A stretch of 64,000 bases of DNA from Paraburkholderia antibiotica (GTDB lineage Bacteria > Pseudomonadota > Gammaproteobacteria > Burkholderiales > Burkholderiaceae), in NCBI RefSeq assembly GCF_012927125.1, contig NZ_JABBFZ010000002.1:583192-647191 (forward strand). The letters run 5' to 3'. Of this stretch, positions 35,982 through 43,558 are shown one piece after another. A model generated the notes under the pieces. The model searched no databases, had not been told where the DNA came from, and was given only the letters and a program-made list of their open reading frames with translations. The number at the start of each line of letters is the position of its first letter. Within the stretch, counting starts at the first letter, position 1. The translations under genes and the position numbers were made by a program.

Positions 35982-37558
35982 CTCGCCTCCAGCGCGATCG
36001 GCGCGCCGCTTGTCGCGGGCGCGTGCTGTGAAACGGGGGCCTCCGGCGATGAGGATGACGGTGACGGCGACGTGGGCGACGTGGGCGACGTGGGCGATGC
36101 GGGCGCCGTCGACGACGCCGGCGCGGCCGCCGCCGGCGGCACCGTCAGCTTTTCCGCCTCCTGCACCCAGCCGCCGCCCATCGCCTTGTAGAGCGTGACG
36201 AACGAGGTCAGCACCGCACCCTGGGTTTGCGTATAGCTGAGTTGCGCATTGAACAGGCTGCGCTCCGCATCGAGCACTTCGATGTAGCTCGTGTAGCCGC
36301 CCTCGTAACGCTGCCGCGCGAGATACGCGTAGGTGTGCAGCGCCTCGATCTGGAGGTTCTGCGCATCGAGCGCCTCACGCGTCTTCTGCACCGACACGAG
36401 CGAGTCCTCGACTTCCTGGAACGCCACCTGAATCGCCTTCTCGTACGCGAACAGCGCCTGCTGCTGGCGCGCTTCGGCCTGATGCACCTGGCCCGCGATG
36501 CTGCCCGCCGTGAAGATCGGCTGCGTGACGCTGCCGGCAAACGACCACACCCGCGCGGGCCCGGTGAACAGATTCGAGAACTGCGCGCTGACCGAGCCGA
36601 ACAGTCCCGTCAGCGAAATCGACGGAAAGTACAGCGCGCGCGCCGCGCCGATCAGCGCGTTCTGCGCGACCAGCGTCTGCTCGGCCTCCAGCAGATCGGG
36701 ACGGCGTTCGAGCAGATCGGACGGCAAGCCCGCGGGAATCCGCGGCATGCCCATCTGCGCGAGTTCGCGGCCGCGCAGAATCGCGCCGGGATTCGTGCCG
36801 ATCAACACCGACAACGCGTCTTCCTGCTGCGCGATCTGCGCTTCGAGCTGCGGAATCGTCACCTGCGCGGCCTGGTACTCGGACTGGCTTTGCGCGAGTT
36901 CCATCTGCGAGACTTCGCCGCCGTGGAAGCGCGCCTCGAATACCCGCACCGATTCCGCGCGGCTTTGCACGGTCTCCTTCGCGATCTCCAGTTGCCGGTC
37001 CAGGCTGCGCAGATTGATGTAGGCCGACGCGACCGCGCCGACCAGCGTCAGAATCATCGCGCGGCGACCCTCTTCGCTTGCCAGCAGATTCGCGCGCGCC
37101 GCTTCGGTTTCGCGGCGCACCTTGCCGAACAGATCGAGTTCCCACGCAACCGACAGCGTCGCGTCGAACTGGTTGTAGATCGGAGCAACGCCTTTGGGCA
37201 GCGGCACGCCCTCGGACTGCGAGATGCGTTGGCGCGACGCGTCGGCGCCCGCTGCGACCTGCGGGAACAACCCGGAACGGGTGGTCACGAACTGCCCGCG
37301 ATACTCGTCGACGCGCGCGGCCGCGATCTTGACGTCGCGGTTTTCCTGCAGCGCGGTGGCGATCAACTGATCGAGCACCGGGTCCTGAAACTGCCCCCAC
37401 CACGCGGTGTTGGCGATATCGGCGGCCTCGCCCTGGGCGAAACGATAGGTCGCCGGCACGTCGACCGCCGGCCTCACGTAGTTCGGGCCGAGCAGGCAGC
37501 CGCTGAGGCCGAGCAGCAGCGCGGCCCCGAGCATCCGTGCCGGCAGCGTCGCGCGCAT
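35978..37558 (-). CDS. RND efflux outer-membrane factor lipoprotein (NodT/OprM family)
   Basis: 526 residues. Lipoprotein signal with lipobox LLLGLSGC, then LLGPNYVRPAVDVPATYR, the standard OprM-family opening. Two outer-membrane efflux domains follow (about 75-260 and 275-460), with RPDLLEAEQTLVAQNALIGA between. The C-terminus past about 470 is a low-complexity Pro/Ser/Thr/Ala tail encoded partly by a 9-bp repeat, which is not typical. It starts right after the pump gene (the pump's stop codon TGA begins one base before the ATG region) and overlaps pqiA. Confidence 0.93.
   Translation of the reverse strand: MRATLPARMLGAALLLGLSGCLLGPNYVRPAVDVPATYRFAQGEAADIANTAWWGQFQDPVLDQLIATALQENRDVKIAAARVDEYRGQFVTTRSGLFPQVAAGADASRQRISQSEGVPLPKGVAPIYNQFDATLSVAWELDLFGKVRRETEAARANLLASEEGRRAMILTLVGAVASAYINLRSLDRQLEIAKETVQSRAESVRVFEARFHGGEVSQMELAQSQSEYQAAQVTIPQLEAQIAQQEDALSVLIGTNPGAILRGRELAQMGMPRIPAGLPSDLLERRPDLLEAEQTLVAQNALIGAARALYFPSISLTGLFGSVSAQFSNLFTGPARVWSFAGSVTQPIFTAGSIAGQVHQAEARQQQALFAYEKAIQVAFQEVEDSLVSVQKTREALDAQNLQIEALHTYAYLARQRYEGGYTSYIEVLDAERSLFNAQLSYTQTQGAVLTSFVTLYKAMGGGWVQEAEKLTVPPAAAAPASSTAPASPTSPTSPTSPSPSSSSPEAPVSQHAPATSGAPIALEAR
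36072..36105. repeat. 9-bp tandem repeat (GTGGGCGAC) within the outer-membrane factor gene
   Basis: Three perfect or near-perfect copies at 36072, 36081 and 36090 plus a partial fourth encode the PTSPTSPTSP part of the tail on the minus strand. The unit length is a multiple of three, so copy-number change would only lengthen or shorten the protein. Confidence 0.75.
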
Positions 37559-37559
37559 C

Positions 37560-40500
37560 TCAATCGCCCTCTTGCGGCGCGGACGGCGCCTCGCTCGACG
37601 CCCCCGGACCCGGCACCACCGTGGGCCCCGCGCCGCCCGTGCCCGAAACATCCGGCGTGGACGGTTTGCCGCCCTTCGAGCGCGACGACATCAGTTCAAG
37701 CAGGTAGTAGAACATCGGGATGAAAAACACCGCGATCGCGGTTGCGCCAAGCATCCCGCCGATCACGCCAGTGCCGATCGAATGACGGCTGTTGGCCGAC
37801 GCGCCCGTCGCAATCGCGAGCGGCACGCAGCCGAGAATGAACGCGAGCGAGGTCATCACGATCGGCCGCAGCCGTTCTTCGGCGGCGGTCATCGTCGCGT
37901 CGAACACGGACGCGCCGGTCTCGCGATTGAGCACCGCGAACTCGAAGATCAGGATCGCGTTCTTCGCGGCGAGCGCGACCAGCATCGTCAGCCCGATCTG
38001 GAAGTAGACGTCGTTGGAGAGGCCGCGCAGCATGATCGCGAGCAGCGCGCCGAACAGCGCGAACGGCACCGCCATCAGCACGCCGAACGGCAGCGTCCAC
38101 TTCTCGTACTGCGCGGCGAGGATCAGGAACACCATAACGAGGCCGAACACGAAGACGAGCCCCGAGGTGCCGCCCGACTGCCGCTCCTCGTACGCTTCGC
38201 CGCTCCACGCGACGTCGTAGCCTTCCGGCATCTGCGTAGCGATCTGCTCGAGCGCGGCGATCACCTGGCCGGAGCTGAATCCCGGCGCGGCGTTCGCGGT
38301 GACCTTGATGGCCGGGAAGTTGTTGAAGCGGGTCACGAGGTCCGGGCCCGTCACATAGCGATAGCTCGCCACCGACTTGATCGGCACCATCGTGCCGGTA
38401 CGGCTGCGCACGAAGATCTGATCGAGGTCGGTCGGCTTCAGGCGATACGATGGTTCGGCCTGCAAGATGACCTGCCACAGCCGGCTCGAACGGTTGAACT
38501 GGGATACGTACAGCGAGCCGAACATCGTCTGCATCGCGCTATAAACATCTTCGACCGGCACGCCGAGCGTCTCCGACTTGTCGCGGTCTACGTCGACCAG
38601 CAGTTGCCGCGACGACGCATTGAAGGTCATCGTGACGCCGGTCAGCTCCTTGCTAGCCCGTGCTTTCTGCACGAACTGATCGGCCACGCCCGCGAGCTGC
38701 GCGATGCTCGCGTCGCCCTTGCTCTGAATCCACACCTCGGTGCCGCCCGTCGTGCCGAGCCCCGGAATGGACGGTGGGTTGACCGGCAGCACCATGCCTT
38801 GCGGCACGTTCGCGAAATGACGGTACGCGTCGAGCAGCACGGCGCGCGCGTTCTGCGTTCTGATGTTGGCGCGCGTGTAGCGCTCGTCGAAGCTCTTCAG
38901 ACCGACGAAGAACGCGCTCGCATTGTTCTTGTTCTGGTTGTCGAGCAGGCTGTAGCCGTCGACCGTGGTGATGCTGCCGACCGCTTCCTGCTGCTTGAAG
39001 TAATCGGTGACGAGTTGCGACACCTCGCCGGTGCGGTCGAGACTCGCGGCGTCCGGCATGATGACCGCGCCAAGCAGATAGCCCTGGTCCTCGGGCGGCA
39101 GGAACGCGGATGGAATCGAGCGCACCATCAGCACCGCCAGCACGATCATCGCGACGAAGAACACCAGCGCGATGACGCAGCGCTTGATGATGAGCCTGAC
39201 GGCGCGCGTATAGCCCCCCGTCATACGGGCGAACTGGTTGTCGAACCAGCGGAAAAAGCCCTTCTTTTCGTGGTGCGTGCTCTTCAGCAGCAACGCGGCG
39301 AGCGCCGGCGACAGCGTCAATGCGACCACCCCGGATAGCACCACCGAAATCGCAATCGTGATCGCGAACTGCTTGTACATCTGCCCGGTGATGCCGCCGA
39401 GAAACGCGACCGGCACGAACACCGCGCACAGCACCAGCACGATCGCCACGACCGGCCCGGCGACTTCGTCCATCGCGCGCTTCGCGGCCTCGTTCGGCGA
39501 CAGCTTATGCACCGTCATGTTGCGCTCGACGTTCTCGATCACGACGATCGCGTCGTCGACGACGATGCCGATCGCGAGCACCATGCCGAACAGCGTCAGC
39601 ATGTTGATCGAGAAACCGAGCAGCAGCATGAACATGCAGGTGCCGACGATCGACACCGGCACCGCGACGATCGGAATCAGCGTCGCGCGCAGACTCTGCA
39701 GGAACACGAACACGACGATCACGACGAGCACGAGCGCCTCGAAAAACGTGTGGATCACGTCCGAGATCGACGCCCGCGTGAACTCGGTCGTATCCATCGC
39801 GATCTCATAGGTCATGCCCTCCGGGAACGACTTCTTCAGCTCGGCAAGCGTCGCGCGCACGTGCTTCGACACGTCGAGCGCATTCGCGCCCGGCTGCTGA
39901 TAGACGGCGATCACCGTGGCCGGTTTGCCCTGGAAGCGGCTGCGAATCGAGTAGTCTTTCTGGCCGAGCTGCGCGCGGCCGATGTCCTTGAGCCGCACGA
40001 TCGCCGCGCCGCCGCTGGCGGCGCGCACGATGATGTTGTCGAACTGCGACGGCTCGGCGAGGCGTCCGGTGGTCGTGACCGCGAACGACTGCTGCACCTC
40101 GCTGCCCGTCGGCGACTGGCCGATGCTGCCGACCGCGAACTGCTGGTTCTGGTTCGCGACGACCTTCTGCACGTCGGCGGCCGTCACGCCCAGTTGCGCC
40201 ATCCGGTCGGGCTTGAGCCAGATACGCATCGCGTAGTCGGGGTTGCCGAAAATGCTCGACTGGTTCGCGCCCGGAATCCGCTTGATCGCGTCGAGCACGT
40301 AGATGTTCGCGAAGTTCGCGATATAGACCGGGTCGTAGCGCTCGGACGGCGAATAGATCGCGATCACCATCATGAACGCCGACGACTTCTTCTGCACCTG
40401 AATGCCTTGCGACTGCACCGATTGCGGCAGTTGCGGCAACGCGAGATTGACGCGGTTCTGCACGTCGACCTGGGCCAGCTCGGGATTGGTGCCGATCTCG

Positions 40501-40787
40501 AAGAACACGTTGAGCGTCAGACTGCCGGTCGACGAACTCGACGAGTTCATGTAGATCATGTTGTCCGCGCCGTTGACCTGCTGCTCGATCGGCGCGGCGA
40601 CGTTGTTCGCGACAACCTCGGCGTTGGCGCCCGGATAGGTCGCCGACACCGTGATCTGCGGCGGCGTGATGTCAGGGTACTGCGCGACCGGCAGCGAGAA
40701 CATCGCCAGCGCGCCGCCGAGCGTAATCACGATCGAGATGACCGACGCGAAAATCGGGCGATCGATGCAGTAGCGCGAGATGTTCAT
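37560..40787 (-). CDS. RND efflux pump, HAE1 family (AcrB/MexB-like)
   Basis: 1075 residues from the ATG at 40787 (MNISRYCIDRPIFASVISIV). Twelve membrane helices with two large periplasmic loops in the standard AcrB layout. Helix 4 carries the proton-relay pair in GIVVDDAIVVIENVERNM. LPVAQYPDITPPQITVSATY follows the first helix. It exports hydrophobic drugs or metabolites using the proton motive force. It sits between the membrane fusion protein (13 bases upstream) and the outer-membrane factor, completing a tripartite pump. Confidence 0.95.
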   Translation of the reverse strand: MNISRYCIDRPIFASVISIVITLGGALAMFSLPVAQYPDITPPQITVSATYPGANAEVVANNVAAPIEQQVNGADNMIYMNSSSSSTGSLTLNVFFEIGTNPELAQVDVQNRVNLALPQLPQSVQSQGIQVQKKSSAFMMVIAIYSPSERYDPVYIANFANIYVLDAIKRIPGANQSSIFGNPDYAMRIWLKPDRMAQLGVTAADVQKVVANQNQQFAVGSIGQSPTGSEVQQSFAVTTTGRLAEPSQFDNIIVRAASGGAAIVRLKDIGRAQLGQKDYSIRSRFQGKPATVIAVYQQPGANALDVSKHVRATLAELKKSFPEGMTYEIAMDTTEFTRASISDVIHTFFEALVLVVIVVFVFLQSLRATLIPIVAVPVSIVGTCMFMLLLGFSINMLTLFGMVLAIGIVVDDAIVVIENVERNMTVHKLSPNEAAKRAMDEVAGPVVAIVLVLCAVFVPVAFLGGITGQMYKQFAITIAISVVLSGVVALTLSPALAALLLKSTHHEKKGFFRWFDNQFARMTGGYTRAVRLIIKRCVIALVFFVAMIVLAVLMVRSIPSAFLPPEDQGYLLGAVIMPDAASLDRTGEVSQLVTDYFKQQEAVGSITTVDGYSLLDNQNKNNASAFFVGLKSFDERYTRANIRTQNARAVLLDAYRHFANVPQGMVLPVNPPSIPGLGTTGGTEVWIQSKGDASIAQLAGVADQFVQKARASKELTGVTMTFNASSRQLLVDVDRDKSETLGVPVEDVYSAMQTMFGSLYVSQFNRSSRLWQVILQAEPSYRLKPTDLDQIFVRSRTGTMVPIKSVASYRYVTGPDLVTRFNNFPAIKVTANAAPGFSSGQVIAALEQIATQMPEGYDVAWSGEAYEERQSGGTSGLVFVFGLVMVFLILAAQYEKWTLPFGVLMAVPFALFGALLAIMLRGLSNDVYFQIGLTMLVALAAKNAILIFEFAVLNRETGASVFDATMTAAEERLRPIVMTSLAFILGCVPLAIATGASANSRHSIGTGVIGGMLGATAIAVFFIPMFYYLLELMSSRSKGGKPSTPDVSGTGGAGPTVVPGPGASSEAPSAPQEGD

Positions 40788-40800
40788 GGCGGCCGCCCCG

Positions 40801-42072
40801 TCACTCGGCGCTGGTGCCACCGGAGCCGTGCGCCGCCGGCCCCGGAGTCTCGGTGGCGGGCGGCGCGGCGGCGCTGTCCGAGGCCGCCGTCGCCACCGCC
40901 GTCGAACTCCTGCTCGCCGGCAGCTCCTTGACGATCTTCAGCGGCGCATCCGACGTGACGCGCAACGCGCCGTCCACGACGATGCGCTCGCCCGCCTTCA
41001 GTCCATCCGAGATGAACCACTGATCGCCCTGCCAGTCGCCCACCTCGACGACTTGCTGATGTGCCTTCGAATCCGCGCCGACCACCCACACGAAGTGGCT
41101 CTTCGCGCCCTGCAGGACCGCGCGCTGCGGCACCAGCGTCGCGTTGGGCCGCAGCGCGCCGGAGATGCGCGCGCGCACGAACTGCCCGGGGCGCAAGGTG
41201 CCGTGTGGATTGTCGAAGACCGCGCGCACGAGGAAGGTGCCGGTTTCGGTATTGAAGGCCGGATTCGCAAAGTCGATGTGACCTTCTTCGGCGAACAGCG
41301 AGCCATCGGCGAGAACCAGATGGACGACAAAATCGTTGTGCGAAGGAAATTTCAACCGGCCCGCCGCGATCTCGTCGCGGTACTTCAGCATCTCGTTCTC
41401 GGAGATGCTGAAGTTCACCCACATCGGATCAAGTTGATACACGTAGGTCAGCAAGCCGTTGGAAGTCGCCGTCACGTAGCTGCCGTCCTGCTGGCGCGCG
41501 AAGCTCGACAGACCGTTCAGCGGCGACTTGATGGTCGTGTAGCCGAGGTTCAGCAACGCGGTGTCGACCTCGCCCTGCGCGGAGATCACCGCGGCTGCGC
41601 TCTGCTTCTCGTTGCCGACCGCGTCGTCGAGATCCTTCTTGCTCAGCGCGTTCTGCGCGGCCAGCGGCTGCACGCGCGCGAGATTGGCCTTGGCGACTTC
41701 GAGCCGTGCCTGCTGCTGCGCCAACTCTCCTTTGGCGGTCTGCAACGCGGCCTCGAACGGCTTGCGGTCCATCTGGAACATCGTTTGCCCGGTCTTCACC
41801 AGTTGGCCCTCGGTGTAGGTGCGCTTGTCGAGAAAGCCGTCCACCCGCGAGCGGATTTCGACTTCCCGCGAGCTTTGCGTTTGCGCGGTGAATTCGAAAT
41901 CGACTGGCGTGTCCTGCTGCGTGACCGTGGTTACCGTCACTTCCGCCGCTGTCGCAGCGGGCGGCGGCGCGGCTTTTTTGCAGGCGACCAGCGGCGATAG
42001 CGCCGCTACCGCGAGCAGCAGCGCGCAGGCGGTCGGCCGTAGCGGGACGGAACGCACAGGGACGGTGTTCAT
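40801..42072 (-). CDS. RND efflux periplasmic adaptor (membrane fusion protein)
   Basis: 423 residues. Lipoprotein signal ending LLAVAALSPLVAC (Cys about 31). Lipoyl/barrel-sandwich and alpha-hairpin regions follow (SREVEIRSRVDGFLDKRTYT, GELAQQQARLEVAKANLARV), then the beta-barrel domain (NPAFNTETGTFLVRAVFDNP, LRPGQFVRARI). An Ala/Ser-rich tail closes it. It bridges pump and outer-membrane factor. The ATG overlaps the stop of a 31-residue leader ORF (ATGA). Confidence 0.93.
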   Translation of the reverse strand: MNTVPVRSVPLRPTACALLLAVAALSPLVACKKAAPPPAATAAEVTVTTVTQQDTPVDFEFTAQTQSSREVEIRSRVDGFLDKRTYTEGQLVKTGQTMFQMDRKPFEAALQTAKGELAQQQARLEVAKANLARVQPLAAQNALSKKDLDDAVGNEKQSAAAVISAQGEVDTALLNLGYTTIKSPLNGLSSFARQQDGSYVTATSNGLLTYVYQLDPMWVNFSISENEMLKYRDEIAAGRLKFPSHNDFVVHLVLADGSLFAEEGHIDFANPAFNTETGTFLVRAVFDNPHGTLRPGQFVRARISGALRPNATLVPQRAVLQGAKSHFVWVVGADSKAHQQVVEVGDWQGDQWFISDGLKAGERIVVDGALRVTSDAPLKIVKELPASRSSTAVATAASDSAAAPPATETPGPAAHGSGGTSAE

Positions 42073-42164
42073 CGCTCACTCCGTCGCTCGGGAAGCCATG
42101 CGGTGACCGAACGCAGCGCGACGGTGCTGAGAAGAATCGCGAGAAACACCGAACTTGAGTTCAT
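42069..42164 (-). CDS. Short hydrophobic leader ORF (31 aa) before the efflux operon
   Basis: The ATG at 42164 has GAGGG 8 bases upstream and encodes 31 residues starting MNSSSVFLAILLSTVALRS, a single hydrophobic helix with a charged C-terminus. Its TGA overlaps the adaptor ATG as ATGA, so ribosomes finishing it could re-initiate on the adaptor gene. It lies inside the predicted 5' leader of the operon. Confidence 0.45.
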   Translation of the reverse strand: MNSSSVFLAILLSTVALRSVTAWLPERRSER

Positions 42165-42332
42165 CACGTGAGCCCTCGCTTGTTCGTTGAATGCTCGCGC
42201 ACAGCGTCTTGCGCGCGCACGCACGCATGCGCCGCGAACGCGAGGGCCGCGCGTTCGGGACAACGCAGGCCGCGCTCCATTCGACGCGTCGATTGAGTTC
42301 AGTCTGGCGGCTCGGAGCAACGGCGACAATCG

Positions 42333-42342
42333 GACCTTGGTC
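42333..42342 (-). promoter_or_regulatory. Regulon motif GACCAAGGTC upstream of the efflux operon
   Basis: An exact copy reading toward the leader ORF/efflux genes, followed on the sense strand by CGATTG. It is 168 bases before the leader ORF and 260 before the adaptor ATG, just after the stop of the single-domain response regulator. Confidence 0.7.
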
Positions 42343-42380
42343 TCATATCCGCGCCGCGCGGAAGATGGTCAGCACAATGT

Positions 42381-42767
42381 TCAGGATGACGGATTACCGT
42401 TCACCGCCATCTCGACGGCCTTGAACAGGATCGCGCTCGTAAAGGGCTTGCGCAGATACGCGGCGGCGCCTGCCGCGAGTGCGGCCTGACGGACGGCGAG
42501 ATCGTCGTAAGCGGTGATCATGATGACCGGCACGCGCATGGACGTGAGTTGACGCAGGACTTCCAGTCCATTGCTGCCAGGCATCTGGACGTCCAGGATC
42601 ACGCACGCTGGCCGATAGGACGGAATTGCCGCAAGCGCATTCAGAAACTCGTCGCCGCTCGAAAACGTCTCAGCCCGAATACCTTCCGAATGCAGCAAGC
42701 GCTTGATGGCACGGCAAACCGACTCGTCATCATCGACGACAGCAATGATTTGATTAGGGTTGACCAT
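42381..42767 (-). CDS. Single-domain response regulator
   Basis: 128 residues, receiver domain only. IIAVVDDDESVCRAIKRLL gives the acidic pocket, ACVILDVQMPGSNGLEVLRQ holds the phospho-acceptor Asp (about 58), and PVIMITAYDD and AYLRKPF give the switch Thr and Lys. It resembles the receiver of FixJ-type regulators but has no output domain, so it may act as a phosphate sink or by protein contact. Its own promoter region carries a near copy of the regulon motif, suggesting control by the neighbouring FixJ-like protein. Confidence 0.9.
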   Translation of the reverse strand: MVNPNQIIAVVDDDESVCRAIKRLLHSEGIRAETFSSGDEFLNALAAIPSYRPACVILDVQMPGSNGLEVLRQLTSMRVPVIMITAYDDLAVRQAALAAGAAAYLRKPFTSAILFKAVEMAVNGNPSS

Positions 42768-42849
42768 AAGACGGCGCGAGCGCGCAGTCGCTCCGGTAAG
42801 TGGACCATTGAAGCTGTAGCCTACTTGTTGAAAGCCGAACGAGATATAA

Positions 42850-42859
42850 GACTTTGGTC
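42850..42859 (-). promoter_or_regulatory. Near copy of regulon motif (GACCAAAGTC) upstream of the response regulator
   Basis: Nine of ten bases match, reading toward the gene 82 bases away, and it is followed on the sense strand by TTATAT. A GGCTAC sequence about 28 bases downstream resembles the possible -10 of the SulP promoter. Confidence 0.55.
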
Positions 42860-42934
42860 CACTACCGGTATTGGCAACGACCGTTCAAAGCGTCCGGGCA
42901 CAAGCAGGAATTGCCGTTTGCGCGAAAGCAACGA

Positions 42935-43558
42935 TTATTCTTCGTCGGCCGCGCGGATGCCGGCCTTGCGCATGAGTCGGGCAAGTTCGACGATCGATCT
43001 CGCCTTCATCTTTTCCATCACGCGGGCCCGATGGATCTTGATGGTCTTCTCGGCCGCGCCGAGATCGCTCGCGACCTGCTTGTTCAGCCGGCCGGTCACG
43101 ACGAGTTCCATCACTTCCCGCTCGCGACGCGTCAGATGAGTCATACGCTCCTCGATTTCCGCGCGTTCGCGACGGCGCCGGCTTTCTTCGCAGGCGCGTT
43201 TGAGCGCGCGGTCGACGGCTTCAAGCAACTGGGATTCGCTCGGCGGCTTGGGCAGAAAATCGAGCGCACCGCCTTTCATCGCGTCCACGCTGGAGCTGAC
43301 GTCGCCATGTCCGGTCAGAAAGACGATCGGCAGCAGTTGGTCGAGTTTGCGCTGGACTTCGAGCCCACTCATACCCGGCATTTGCAGATCGAGCAGCAGA
43401 CAGGCCGGCGTGCCGGTCAGATCGGCGCGCTCCAGAAAGGCCTGCGGCGTCTCGAAGCATTCGACCTGGTAGCCCGACACGCGTAGCAAACGGGCCAGCG
43501 CGCCACGTACGCTCTCGTCGTCGTCGACCACGAATACGCGAGTGGCGGTTTCGTTCAT
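42935..43558 (-). CDS. FixJ/NarL-type response regulator with LuxR DNA-binding domain
   Basis: 207 residues. Receiver domain at 1-125 (VFVVDDDESVRGALARLLRV, LLLDLQMPGMSGLEVQRKLD, PIVFLTGHGDVSSSVDAMKG, DFLPKPP) and a C-terminal LuxR/GerE helix-turn-helix (about 140-200: LTRREREVMELVVTGRLNKQ, KTIKIHRARVMEKM). The layout is that of FixJ, StyR and TodT, whose members bind short dyads. It overlaps the kinase stop by ATGA. It is the best candidate to bind the GACCAAGGTC sites in this window. Confidence 0.93.
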   Translation of the reverse strand: MNETATRVFVVDDDESVRGALARLLRVSGYQVECFETPQAFLERADLTGTPACLLLDLQMPGMSGLEVQRKLDQLLPIVFLTGHGDVSSSVDAMKGGALDFLPKPPSESQLLEAVDRALKRACEESRRRRERAEIEERMTHLTRREREVMELVVTGRLNKQVASDLGAAEKTIKIHRARVMEKMKARSIVELARLMRKAGIRAADEE

